Made by a program: the position numbers and the translations under genes. From contig NZ_FNZR01000004.1 of assembly GCF_900109365.1 (NCBI RefSeq), forward strand, positions 62,001-126,000: 64,000 bases of DNA, given 5' to 3'. Shown here one piece after another: positions 19,643 through 28,534 of this stretch. The notes beneath the pieces are model-generated. The model was not told the origin of the DNA. It was given only the letters and a program-made list of their open reading frames with translations, and made no database searches. This stretch comes from Parapedobacter koreensis. Lineage in GTDB: Bacteria; Bacteroidota; Bacteroidia; Sphingobacteriales; Sphingobacteriaceae. Numbering within the stretch: position 1 is the stretch's first letter; each line of letters opens with the position of its first letter.

Positions 19643-21028
19643 ATGAACAGGATGATCTATCGCTATAGCCTATTGGCCCTCTTGGTGGGGCTGTCGGCCT
19701 GTGAACGGAAACTGGATATCGACCCTGAGCAGTCCATTCCGTCGGAGCAGGCCCTATCTACCTCCCAGAATATCCAAAGCTTGCTGATTGGAACGTATAA
19801 CCAGGCGGGATTGGACAACTTGTATGGTGGGTTTCTGCAGATGCTGGCGGATTTATACGGTTTCTCGGGCGAAGCTTCTTGGGTGGGAACCTTTACCCAG
19901 CCCCGGGAGGTGTACAACAAGCGGATACGGGTGGACAATTCGTTTGTAAGTGGCCACTGGATTGATGCCTATCAGGCAATCAATGCGACGAACTTGATTA
20001 TCGACCACCTGGAGGTGGTGGATGAAGCGGAACGGGATAGGGTGGAAGGGGAAGCGAAATTTTTGCGGGCGCTGATGTATTTCGACTTGGTGCGGACTTT
20101 CGGGGCACCGTATGTAGCGGGCCAGTCCAACAACCAATTGGGGGTGCCGCTCAGTCTGGTGGGCATACTGGACTACGACGGCGACCTGGCCGTGCCACGC
20201 AATACCGTGGCCGAAGGGTATGCTCAAGTGCTGGCCGACTTGGACGATGCGTATAACTTGCTGCCGGAATCGAATGAATACTATGCCGACCGGTATTCGG
20301 CACGGGCGCTGGCGGCGCGGGTATACCTCCAGCAAGGGAATTACGAAGCGGCGCGGGATGCGGCAAACGACGTGATCCAAGGCAGCGGCCGGGTGCTTGC
20401 TCCGACGTATGGCGAAGCGTTCAACAACGATGCGAATTCGGTGGAAGACTTGTTTGCCTTCCAGGTGACCAACCAGAGCGGTACCAATGAATTGGTGGTG
20501 CACTATGCCAGCCAGGATTTAGGGGGGAGAGGGGGAGACATCGTGGTTGAACCGGCGTACCTGGATTTGTTCGATTCGGAGATGGACGATAGAAGCGACT
20601 TTTTTTATGAAAGCAGCCGTGGCTTGCTCTCGTCAAAGTACACCAACCAATTTGGGAACATCGCGCTCATCAGGCTGGCTGAAATGTACCTCATCCGTGC
20701 GGAGGGCAATGCGCGGCTGGGTACTGCTGTAGGGGCGACCCCCGTGGACGATATCAACGCGCTGCGCGGCCGTGCAAATGCCACCCTGAAAGCCTCGGTA
20801 ACGTTAGATGACGTCTTGTTGGAACGGCAATTGGAGCTGGCCTTCGAGGGATTCTGGATACACGATATCAAGCGTACGCAGGGAACGATCGTCATCGTCG
20901 AAAGTGTGGGTGGCGAACCAACCGAGGTGCCCATTCCGTACAACGATAACCGCCTGACCTATCCGATACCGCAACGGGAAATCGATGCAAATCCATTGTT
21001 GGAACAAAATCCGGGATATGGAACGTAA
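19643..21028 (+). CDS. RagB/SusD-type surface lipoprotein 1
   Basis: A 461-residue substrate-binding lipoprotein, partner of the SusC-type transporter encoded 3 bp upstream. Signal peptide and lipobox end in LSAC (C20). The SusD fold is shown by the N-terminal helical half with YF(D)LVRTFGAPY, a TPR-like RYSARALAARVYLQQGNYEAARDAA region and the C-terminal hallmark IRLAEMYLIRAEGNARLG, plus the closing PIPQREIDANPLLEQNPGY. Followed by a strong intrinsic terminator at 21070-21099, so this pair is its own transcription unit. Confidence 0.94.
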   Translation: MNRMIYRYSLLALLVGLSACERKLDIDPEQSIPSEQALSTSQNIQSLLIGTYNQAGLDNLYGGFLQMLADLYGFSGEASWVGTFTQPREVYNKRIRVDNSFVSGHWIDAYQAINATNLIIDHLEVVDEAERDRVEGEAKFLRALMYFDLVRTFGAPYVAGQSNNQLGVPLSLVGILDYDGDLAVPRNTVAEGYAQVLADLDDAYNLLPESNEYYADRYSARALAARVYLQQGNYEAARDAANDVIQGSGRVLAPTYGEAFNNDANSVEDLFAFQVTNQSGTNELVVHYASQDLGGRGGDIVVEPAYLDLFDSEMDDRSDFFYESSRGLLSSKYTNQFGNIALIRLAEMYLIRAEGNARLGTAVGATPVDDINALRGRANATLKASVTLDDVLLERQLELAFEGFWIHDIKRTQGTIVIVESVGGEPTEVPIPYNDNRLTYPIPQREIDANPLLEQNPGYGT

Positions 21029-21069
21029 ATAATAGGATTTATTGATGATTTATGTAATTTATTGGTGTA

Positions 21070-21099
21070 AATCCAGCAGAAATGCTGGATTTTTTGTTT
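21070..21099 (+). terminator. Intrinsic terminator after susD1
   Basis: Perfect 9-bp stem (aatccagca at 21070-21078, tgctggatt at 21083-21091) with a GAAA tetraloop, followed by TTTTGTTT. It is 42 bases past the SusD1 stop codon and separates the two tandem SusC/SusD pairs. Confidence 0.88.
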
Positions 21100-21186
21100 A
21101 TAGTGGTTTATTTTCTGTGATTTTTGATGATTATGTTTGATATGTTGATATTATATTGTAGAATTAACATAAATATGATTAAATAA

Positions 21187-21216
21187 ATTGTTTTTTATTT
21201 GAAAAAATTATATTTG
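21187..21216 (+). promoter_or_regulatory. Candidate promoter of susC2
   Basis: ATTG (21187-21190), 18 bases, then TATATTTG (21209-21216), an exact TAnnTTTG box with a one-mismatch -33 element. The ATG at 21255 lies 38 bases downstream. The surrounding 21100-21254 is very AT-rich, as expected for a promoter region. Confidence 0.5.
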
Positions 21217-21254
21217 TTTGCGATTTTTAATAAAAATTTCAAAAAAACACATGT

Positions 21255-24200
21255 ATGATGGTAAAACTACGTAGTATGTTAGCGATTTTGCTGGTGTTTA
21301 TGGGTTATGTTGGCCATGCTCAGCAAAAAACAATTACCGGGACAGTTTATGATGCCGAGAACCAGCCCCTTTCCGGGGCAAGTGTGGCAGTAAGGGGAAC
21401 GAATGTGAATACACTGACCAATGAAGCTGGTCAGTACTCCATTGTGGCCGCGACGGGCCAGGTGCTGGTATTTTCTTATGTCGGGTTTCAGTCTGAGGAA
21501 CGGACGGTGGATCAGTCGAATACCGTCAACGTGACGATGGCTGCTGCATTCTCCGATTTGGACGAAGTGGTGGTGGTCGGGTACGGTACGACAAGCCGGG
21601 CCTACCTCACTGGAAACGTGGCGTCGGTAAAAAGCGAGGACATTGCAAATGTGCCGGTGCCCAACTTTACCCAAGCATTGCAGGGCAGGATGTCTGGGGT
21701 ATTCGTGGAATCGTCCAGTGGTAAGGTGGGAGAGGGGGTGAAGGTGCGTATCCGCGGTACGACTTCGGTGTCGGGTGGCAACTCACCGCTATATGTCATC
21801 GACGGTATCCCGATGACGACCTCAGGCACATTGGGATACAGCAACCCGCTGACTGATATTAATCCGAATGATATCGAAACCTTTGAGGTACTGAAGGACG
21901 CTTCGGCTGCGGCTATCTATGGTGCGCGGGGTGCAAATGGTGTGGTGCTGATCACGACAAAATCGGGCGCGGCAGGCCGGACGAAAATCAATGCAAGCTT
22001 TCAGCGTGGTTACAGTGATCCAACACGGCTGAAGGAATGGCTGAATGCGGAAGAATATGTAGAACTGTTTTTGGAAGCCGGAGAGAACGTGGATGACCGG
22101 GAATTTGTGGAAAATCGGCTGAATCAATATTCGGGACATAGCGACTGGCGAACGGGAGAAACGGACACCGATTGGCAAGATCAGGCGTTTAACTCCGATG
22201 CGGGGATGCATATCGTGAACTTATCGGCCACAGGCGGCAATGAAAAGACCCAATTTTATTTTGGGGGTACGCTGGACAAAACAAAGGGCATCCTCATCCG
22301 CAATGACCTCGAGAAAATATCGGGGCGGCTCAACCTGACGCATCATGCCTCTGATTACTTCACGCTGGGCGCCAATTTTGCCCTCACCCGCATCGAGACC
22401 AACCGGCTGCCGGGGGATAATGCATTCAGCAACCCCATCCAGTTGGTAGCGCTGGCGCCCATCACGCCGGTACGTGATCTGAATGGCGAACTGTATGACC
22501 GCCCCACGACAACGTATTACAACAATTTGGTAGACTCGGAAAATGCGCAGTGGGGCATCACCTCGTTCCGCAATATTTCCAATGCATTTGGGGAACTGAA
22601 ATTGAGCAAAAATTTCAAGCTGCGCAGCGAGTTCGGGATTGACCTCCTGACACAAAACCAGGAACAATTTTTTGGTTCGCGCACCCAGTCGGGTGAATCC
22701 ACGGATGGCTATGCAGCGTCTGCTTGGACAAGGATCTTCAACTATACAACCAATAATTACCTAACGTATAACACCGTAGTGAATGATGTGCACTACATTG
22801 AAGCGGTTGGCGGGATGTCTTTCCAAAAATCTGCCATCAATTACACCAATGTGACCGGTGAGCAGTTCCCAACGGATGATCTCCGTACCATCGCTTCTGC
22901 GGCAGACATTACAGGTGGATCGTCGACGTTGAATGACTTCTCGTTTTTGTCTTATTTTGCACGTGCCAACTACCGCTTTGCGGATAAATATTTGTTTACG
23001 CTGAGCGGCCGTTTCGATGGTTCGTCGCGTTTTGGGCAAAACAATAAATACGGCTTCTTCCCGGCAGCTTCTGCGGGCTGGATTGTTTCCGGGGAGGACT
23101 TTTTTGAAAATAACGTGATGAATTTCCTGAAGCTGAAAGCCAGCTATGGCCTCACCGGGAATGCAGAAATTGGCAATTACGATTCCTTTGGTCTATATGG
23201 GGCGACATCGTATGGCCAGGAGGCTGGATTGAGCCCTTCGCAAATACCTAACCCGGACTTGGAATGGGAAAAGACGGCGCAGTTTGACGCGGGGATTGAG
23301 TTTGGCTTTTTCAATAACCGCTTGAGCGGTGAAGTGGATTACTACCATAAAGCCACCACGGACTTGCTGCTCAATGTGCCGGTACCGTCTACCTCTGGCT
23401 ACCTGGAGCAGACACAGAATATCGGTGAAATGAGCAATAAGGGGGTGGAAGTGACACTCAATGGGGCCATCGTCCAAACGGATGGTTTCCAGTGGAACAG
23501 CTCCATCAATTTTGCCCGCAACGTCAATAGGGTAGAGGCGCTGGGCGGCGGCGATATCCTCACGCCAAACTCACGATTTCTTAATTCTGTCATCGTAGGC
23601 CAGCCAATTGGTGTGTTTTACGGTGCAGCTTATGTAGGCGCGGATCCAGCGAATGGCGATGCACTCTGGTATGCCGACGAGGCACGGACCACCACAACCA
23701 ACGACCATAACGCGGCGGCGCGCGTGGTGCTGGGCAACCCCAATCCGGATTGGATAGCGGGCTTCAACAATTCATTTGCTTATAAAGGTATTGATCTGAG
23801 CTTTTTGTTTCAATCGGTGTATGGCAACCAGATCTATGAGGGCGGTGGCGGATATTATGCTGCGGCGGGTGACTGGTTCGACAACCAGAGCCGTGACCAG
23901 CTGCGGCGCTGGCAAAATCCGAATGACATCACAGATGTACCCCAAGCGCGGCTGGGCGAAGGGAACGGAACGCAGGCTTCCAGCCGCTACATGTCTGATG
24001 GAAGCTACCTCCGCTTGAAAACGCTGACAATTGGCTATAACTTCCCCACGGCATGGCTGCAACGACTGAAAGTGAGCTCGGCACGGGTATTCCTCGTAGG
24101 CCAAAACTTGCTCACGTTTACGGATTATAAAGGCTGGGATCCGGAGGTGAATACCGACTATTTGGGTGCTGACAACCAAAGCACCAACTTGTATCAGGGA

Positions 24201-24263
24201 AATGACTTCTATTCTGCCCCGCAGGCGCGGACGTTTTCATTTGGTGTAAATATTGGCTTTTAA
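21255..24263 (+). CDS. SusC/RagA-type TonB-dependent outer-membrane transporter 2
   Basis: A 1002-residue SusC-type importer. Signal peptide about 1-23, carboxypeptidase-regulatory-like domain 26-96, DEVVVVGYG at 103-111, plug with LYVIDGIP and EVLKDASAAAIYGARGANGVV, and a barrel ending NIGF. The N-terminal domain lines up residue for residue with transporter 1 (VYDAE, SVAVRGTNV, LTN, GQY), while the barrel loops differ, so the two probably take up related but distinct ligands. The SusD2 gene starts 13 bp downstream. No enzymes or regulators of a classical polysaccharide utilisation locus are adjacent. Confidence 0.95.
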   Translation: MMVKLRSMLAILLVFMGYVGHAQQKTITGTVYDAENQPLSGASVAVRGTNVNTLTNEAGQYSIVAATGQVLVFSYVGFQSEERTVDQSNTVNVTMAAAFSDLDEVVVVGYGTTSRAYLTGNVASVKSEDIANVPVPNFTQALQGRMSGVFVESSSGKVGEGVKVRIRGTTSVSGGNSPLYVIDGIPMTTSGTLGYSNPLTDINPNDIETFEVLKDASAAAIYGARGANGVVLITTKSGAAGRTKINASFQRGYSDPTRLKEWLNAEEYVELFLEAGENVDDREFVENRLNQYSGHSDWRTGETDTDWQDQAFNSDAGMHIVNLSATGGNEKTQFYFGGTLDKTKGILIRNDLEKISGRLNLTHHASDYFTLGANFALTRIETNRLPGDNAFSNPIQLVALAPITPVRDLNGELYDRPTTTYYNNLVDSENAQWGITSFRNISNAFGELKLSKNFKLRSEFGIDLLTQNQEQFFGSRTQSGESTDGYAASAWTRIFNYTTNNYLTYNTVVNDVHYIEAVGGMSFQKSAINYTNVTGEQFPTDDLRTIASAADITGGSSTLNDFSFLSYFARANYRFADKYLFTLSGRFDGSSRFGQNNKYGFFPAASAGWIVSGEDFFENNVMNFLKLKASYGLTGNAEIGNYDSFGLYGATSYGQEAGLSPSQIPNPDLEWEKTAQFDAGIEFGFFNNRLSGEVDYYHKATTDLLLNVPVPSTSGYLEQTQNIGEMSNKGVEVTLNGAIVQTDGFQWNSSINFARNVNRVEALGGGDILTPNSRFLNSVIVGQPIGVFYGAAYVGADPANGDALWYADEARTTTTNDHNAAARVVLGNPNPDWIAGFNNSFAYKGIDLSFLFQSVYGNQIYEGGGGYYAAAGDWFDNQSRDQLRRWQNPNDITDVPQARLGEGNGTQASSRYMSDGSYLRLKTLTIGYNFPTAWLQRLKVSSARVFLVGQNLLTFTDYKGWDPEVNTDYLGADNQSTNLYQGNDFYSAPQARTFSFGVNIGF

Positions 24264-24276
24264 GGACTTATCAGTT

Positions 24277-25656
24277 ATGAAGAAGATTTGTATATTCCTA
24301 TATAGTATCGCGGGCTTGGTGGTTTCATCGTGCAACGACCAGCTAGAATTGCGACCGTATCAAAGTATCGACAATGAACTGGCGCTTACCAGCGATGCGA
24401 ATATCAAAAAGGTGTTGTCTGGCGCGTATGACGAACTGAGTTCCTACCAACTCTATGGGGGCAACATCATGCTGCTCTCGGAAATGCTCTCCGCAAACCG
24501 GGAAATTCGTTGGCAGGGTACGTATAATCAACCGGATGAGGTGTACAGCAAGACCATCTTTGTCAATAATACGTATACTACGGGCATCTGGACACAGGCG
24601 TATAAGGTGATCAATAGTTGCAACAACATCTTAAGTGCCATTGACGTGGTGGACGAGGGTGATAGGGACAGGGTGCAGGGCGAGGCGCTGTTTCTCCGTG
24701 GTGCGCTCTATTTTGAATTGGTGAAGTTTTACGGCTTGCCGTATGCGGCTGGCAGCACGACGACCAATCTCGGTGTACCCATTGTGCTGACACCCACGAC
24801 GGAAATTACTGAAGAACATAACCTGACGCGGGCTACCGTGGAGGCGGTATACCAACAGGCGCTGGCTGACTTGACTGCTGCCGAGGGCCTGTTGCCTACG
24901 AGCAACGGCTTCTACGCAACGCGTATTGCGGCGTCTGCAATGCTGTCCCGTGTTTATCTCCAAATGGAAGACTTTGCCAATGCGCGTGATGCCGCCAATC
25001 GGGCCATACAGGTTGCCGAGGAGGAGGGCATGCAACTGGTGGGCAACTATGCGAATGCCTTCAATAATACGGAGAATACATCCGAAGATATTTTTGCCAT
25101 GCAGGTAAGTGCACAGGATGGCGACAATTACATGCACATGTTTTATTCGGTGCCCGACTACGGGGGCCGTGATGGGGATATCGTGGTCTTGCCGGCTCAT
25201 TTGGCACTTTATGAGGCAGGTGATGCCCGGCGCGGCTTGTTTTATCTGTATGGTGATGAAAGCCGCGTAGGGAAATGGCGCGACCAATACCGCAACGTGA
25301 AAGTCATCCGGCTGGCGGAACTGTACCTGACCCGTGCGGAGGCGAACTTCCGGCTGGGTACCGCCGTGGGCGATACACCGCTGGGCGACCTGACCCGTAT
25401 CCGCAGTCGTGTGAATCTGGAAACCGAGGCGGGGGATGTGACGCTGGCATTCATCCTGCGTGAACGTAAATTGGAACTGGCGCACGAAGGCCATACCATC
25501 CACGATGTGAAACGGACGAGGGGCTCTATTTTGGACAGCCCGGCGGGCAGTACCACCGTATTCGAATTTGATTCGCCGCGGATGGTCTTCCCCATACCGC
25601 AACGCGAAATGGATGCTAATGAGAATCTAGTGCAGAATCCCGGCTACGGGCAGTAG
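24277..25656 (+). CDS. RagB/SusD-type surface lipoprotein 2
   Basis: A 459-residue SusD-fold lipoprotein partnering transporter 2. I used the ATG at 24277 (MKKICIF...), not a TTG 24 bases upstream that would overlap the transporter gene. Lipobox VSSC (C19). SusD hallmarks include FELVKFYGLPYA, SAMLSRVYLQMEDFANARDAANRA, IRLAELYLTRAEANFRLG and the terminal FPIPQREMDANENLVQNPGYGQ. Parallel layout to the first pair supports tandem duplication. A hairpin terminator follows at 25683-25730. Confidence 0.94.
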   Translation: MKKICIFLYSIAGLVVSSCNDQLELRPYQSIDNELALTSDANIKKVLSGAYDELSSYQLYGGNIMLLSEMLSANREIRWQGTYNQPDEVYSKTIFVNNTYTTGIWTQAYKVINSCNNILSAIDVVDEGDRDRVQGEALFLRGALYFELVKFYGLPYAAGSTTTNLGVPIVLTPTTEITEEHNLTRATVEAVYQQALADLTAAEGLLPTSNGFYATRIAASAMLSRVYLQMEDFANARDAANRAIQVAEEEGMQLVGNYANAFNNTENTSEDIFAMQVSAQDGDNYMHMFYSVPDYGGRDGDIVVLPAHLALYEAGDARRGLFYLYGDESRVGKWRDQYRNVKVIRLAELYLTRAEANFRLGTAVGDTPLGDLTRIRSRVNLETEAGDVTLAFILRERKLELAHEGHTIHDVKRTRGSILDSPAGSTTVFEFDSPRMVFPIPQREMDANENLVQNPGYGQ

Positions 25657-25682
25657 TAGGTTGCTCAGGTAATATGCGAAAG

Positions 25683-25730
25683 TAAGGCCTCCTTTCGATA
25701 CTTAGTTTACGGAAGGTGGCCTTATCTTTT
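25683..25730 (+). terminator. Intrinsic terminator after susD2
   Basis: Inverted repeat of 14 bases with two mismatches (taaggcctcctttc at 25683-25696 and ggaaggtggcctta at 25711-25724), followed by TCTTTTTAG. It begins 27 bases after the SusD2 stop codon. Confidence 0.8.
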
Positions 25731-25801
25731 TAGAAGAAATGTGGCGAATTTATTGAAAATCACGTCTTAGTCGTACATTCTGAGATTAACCCGCTCGAAA
25801 A

Positions 25802-26236
25802 ATGAAAAAATTAGCCCTATTATTGTTCATCGGATTGAGCCTTTTTATCGGTTCATGTAAAAAACGTGAGATCATTGTTGATAGACATATCATTGGCAAA
25901 TGGAGGCTGGTAAGCATTGAACGCAAATCGTATGTCGATGGGAAGGCAACTGACGGTGGATACAGGGGTAGCTCGGTAGTTTATCGCTTTGAAGACAGTT
26001 TGCTAACTATCAGTGGCAACGAGGAAACGTATATCGGTATACCTAATGGGCAATACCCGTATGCTATTTGGCCGACGTCATCGCCCGAGGAATACGGGTA
26101 CATGCTGGAAGTGAATGGCAATCAATATAAGTTTACCATTTCAAGAAGGGATCTTTTTCTTGATTATTATCCACCCAGCGGGCCGACCGGCCCTTTTCCT
26201 GCGCATACTTTTGCCTTGTATTTTGAGCGGGAATAA
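25802..26236 (+). CDS. Small lipocalin-like lipoprotein, unknown function
   Basis: A 144-residue lipoprotein: signal peptide with lipobox IGSC (C19) followed by KKRE. The mature part begins IIGKWRLVSIERK, the GxW pattern seen in lipocalin-like proteins of Bacteroidota, and continues with predicted beta strands (VVYRFEDSLLTI, YMLEVNGNQYKFTI). I cannot name a function. It stands alone after the SusCD2 terminator and before a long gene-free stretch. Confidence 0.65.
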   Translation: MKKLALLLFIGLSLFIGSCKKREIIVDRHIIGKWRLVSIERKSYVDGKATDGGYRGSSVVYRFEDSLLTISGNEETYIGIPNGQYPYAIWPTSSPEEYGYMLEVNGNQYKFTISRRDLFLDYYPPSGPTGPFPAHTFALYFERE

Positions 26237-26690
26237 GTTTAAGCATAGTTAATTTTTGATTAATTACGGTGTTTTTGGTTTTTGATTGATTTTCATATTA
26301 AGAAATAAAAATGGGTGGTTGAAAACGCTCCGAAGTCGTTTTGGCAACTCTCCGAAGCGTTTTGGCGAAGCGACTTCGGTGAAAATTATTTTCACCCCCG
26401 GTGAGTTTCAAGTTTCGGCCCGTTATTTTTGCTCCATAAGCGAACGGATCTGAACGGCATCGTTTTCTGGGGCTGAAAGAGGCGCTGTGGGCGCTTTAAA
26501 TTTTCCATGGTAAAAACTTCCAACGGAAAAAAGAAAGCAATAGAAGCGATATGTTTATTTTATTTCTTTATATGAAATTCATGTTTCTCATCACAAACTT
26601 CATTAACCTAAATTTTCCAATCTCAATCCAACAATTTGCGCCTTCGGCTGTCATTCTGAAAGAAATGCATGTAACGAAAGCAATACACGT
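26237..26690. repeat. Gene-free region with tandem and inverted repeats
   Basis: 454 bp with no credible gene. At 26328-26345 and 26350-26366 there are two near-identical direct repeats (ctccgaagtcgttttggc and the same lacking one t). The ccgaagtcg of the first (26330-26338) is mirrored by cgacttcgg at 26371-26379. A further palindrome, ggtgaaaat-t-attttcacc, occupies 26378-26396. The cluster may act as a terminator or be a repetitive-element remnant. The rest (26400-26690) is ordinary AT-rich leader for the oxidoreductase gene. Confidence 0.5.
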
Positions 26691-27815
26691 ATGGAACGTA
26701 GAAAGTTTGTAAGCCAGCTATCGCTGATGGGTATCGGTGGAATGGCGTTTGCTGGACTATCCAGCATTGGCGGCTGCGGATCGCCAAGCAACCAACAAGC
26801 GGAAGAACACACGGATGAGCAACAGGCTGAACGGAAGCTGGGTATCGCCCTTGTGGGACTGGGTGGATATGCTGGCGGGCAGCTCGCGCCGGCCTTGCAG
26901 GAAACTGACCATTGCTACCTGGCGGGTATTGTGACCGGCACGCCCAGCAAAATTGATAAGTGGCGGCGCGACTATGACATTCCCGAAGGGAACGTGTACA
27001 ACTATGAAAATTTTGACACGATAGCCGATAATCCGGATATCGACATTGTATATGTGGTATTGCCAAATGCGATGCATACGGAATATACCATACGTGCGCT
27101 GCAAGCGGGTAAACACGTCATCTGCGAAAAACCCATGGCAGTGACCGTGGAAGATTGCGACCGGATGATTGCCGCGGCAAAGGAGGCGGGTAAGCTGCTC
27201 TCCATCGGCTATCGGCTGCATTTTGAGCCGCATAATATCGAGATGATGCGCTTTGGCCAAGAAAAGCGGATGGGAGCGATCAAGCACATCATCGCCGATA
27301 ACGGCATGGGCAGCACCGAGGGCTGGCGACTGGATAAGGCCCTCGCTGGTGGCGGCCCCTTGATGGACGTGGGTATCTACTGCGTGCAGGCGGCGCGGTA
27401 TACACTGGGAACCGAGCCGGTTGCCGTGACGGCTAAGGAAGGCCCGAAAACGGATCCGGAAATGTTTAAGGAGGTGGAGGAATCGCTGACCTGGGAAATG
27501 GAATTCCCGGATGGCGTGACGGCGGTATGTAAATCCAGCTATTCGGAAAACATGAACCTGCTGCGGGCAGAAGCTGAACATGGCTGGGCGAAGCTGGAAC
27601 CGGCATTCCCGTATTCGGGGATACAGGGTGAAACCTCCGACGGTGAAATGGACTGTGAGGGCGTAAACCAGCAGGCGATCCAAATGGATGATTTTGCGAA
27701 AGCCATCAAAGAAAACCGGCCAACGCCCGTACCCGGTGAAATGGGGCGGCAGGATGTGAAAATACTGCAGGCGATCTACCAAGCCATGGAAAGTGGTGAA
27801 CGGGTGGTCGTGTAA
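26691..27815 (+). CDS. Exported Gfo/Idh/MocA-family oxidoreductase
   Basis: A 374-residue NAD(P)-dependent oxidoreductase, probably acting on a sugar or inositol derivative. The first 29 residues look like a Tat signal (RRKF at 3-6, then a hydrophobic stretch) ending in IGGC (C29), so the enzyme is probably an envelope lipoprotein or Tat-exported, a common form in Bacteroidota. The Rossmann motif GLGGYAGG (56-63) and the family's EKP motif (146-148) are present; the C-terminal GFO_IDH_MocA domain contains GGPLMDVGIY. It stands alone; its substrate cannot be read from context. Confidence 0.9.
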   Translation: MERRKFVSQLSLMGIGGMAFAGLSSIGGCGSPSNQQAEEHTDEQQAERKLGIALVGLGGYAGGQLAPALQETDHCYLAGIVTGTPSKIDKWRRDYDIPEGNVYNYENFDTIADNPDIDIVYVVLPNAMHTEYTIRALQAGKHVICEKPMAVTVEDCDRMIAAAKEAGKLLSIGYRLHFEPHNIEMMRFGQEKRMGAIKHIIADNGMGSTEGWRLDKALAGGGPLMDVGIYCVQAARYTLGTEPVAVTAKEGPKTDPEMFKEVEESLTWEMEFPDGVTAVCKSSYSENMNLLRAEAEHGWAKLEPAFPYSGIQGETSDGEMDCEGVNQQAIQMDDFAKAIKENRPTPVPGEMGRQDVKILQAIYQAMESGERVVV

Positions 27816-27903
27816 AAGTACCGCTCCTGTTGCGGCGCGCAACAAAAATTCCTATGTTTGCCTACTGTTTGTAATTAATCTAAATAATGCAAGCAGGTTG
27901 GCT

Positions 27904-28236
27904 ATGTACAGTACATTATATTTATTGGTTGTCATCGCGTTTTACCTGCGCTATAACCGTTCGCAGCGGAGCCGGCTCAGTGGCAAGCCTGCGTATTTAA
28001 AGACCTTGGAGCAACGCAGGGGCGTTTCTGATGGATTGAGCATGGTATTGATGGCTGCGGCATTGACCGGTTTGATGGGATTGCTGGGTGTGGGCTCCGG
28101 AGCCTTCAGCTTTGTGGTGGTCTTGATGAGCGTGGGCTGCCTTGTCGTGGTGCTGGCCCCCTTCCGCTATTTAAGGCTCACGCACTTGTGCTTGCTATAC
28201 ATCACGGCTGCGGCTTTTGAACTCTTGCTTTTCTAA
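27904..28236 (+). CDS. DUF3325-like small membrane protein
   Basis: A 110-residue protein with about four TM segments (MYSTLYLLVVIAFYLRY at the N-terminus, further helices near 40-58, 63-82 and 88-110) and a basic cytoplasmic loop (RSQRSRLSGK). I placed the start at the ATG at 27904; the longer frame from a GTG at 27793 overlaps the oxidoreductase gene and reads as non-coding. First gene of a cassette followed by another small membrane protein (4-bp gap) and a PepSY protein. Established context: DUF3325/DUF3649/PepSY cassettes accompany TonB-dependent siderophore systems. The family call is by pattern only. Confidence 0.65.
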   Translation: MYSTLYLLVVIAFYLRYNRSQRSRLSGKPAYLKTLEQRRGVSDGLSMVLMAAALTGLMGLLGVGSGAFSFVVVLMSVGCLVVVLAPFRYLRLTHLCLLYITAAAFELLLF

Positions 28237-28239
28237 ATC

Positions 28240-28521
28240 ATGCCTGCTAATAAGAAATATTTGACAAAATCGCCCTTGCAGCGCTGGCTAAAGATAACCG
28301 CTGGCTTTTTCGGCGGCTACGCGGTGGTGATTTCCTTGTCGTTGTTTTTCGCTTCGTTTGTGGAGCGGCAGTACGTGCTCGTGACAGGCACGGTGCTGGG
28401 CTATGTCCTTTGGGCGGTATTGCTGCTACTGGCATTCTTGGCTAAATCGGGATGGAAAATCTGGCTGATATATCTATCGTTGGCAGTGCTTTTTGCCTTG
28501 CCTTATTTGCTTACTGCATGA
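28240..28521 (+). CDS. DUF3649-like small membrane protein
   Basis: A 93-residue protein with a basic N-terminus (KKYLTKSPLQRWLK) and three predicted TM helices (about 19-41, 46-66, 70-92). Its size and place, just before a PepSY protein gene, match the iron-reductase-like subunit of siderophore-associated cassettes, but I cannot confirm the family by eye. It starts 4 bp after the DUF3325-like gene and ends 14 bp before the PepSY gene, so the three are surely one operon. Confidence 0.6.
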   Translation: MPANKKYLTKSPLQRWLKITAGFFGGYAVVISLSLFFASFVERQYVLVTGTVLGYVLWAVLLLLAFLAKSGWKIWLIYLSLAVLFALPYLLTA

Positions 28522-28534
28522 TTTTTCCGACGGC

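Noticed and set aside
24631-25602. A 323-codon minus-strand frame opposite susD2
   Set aside because: Antisense shadow; the SusD protein on the other strand has a lipobox and all hallmarks.
26757-27845. A 362-codon minus-strand frame opposite the oxidoreductase
   Set aside because: Antisense to a gene with Rossmann and EKP motifs; its own product is His/Arg-rich with no fold-like pattern.
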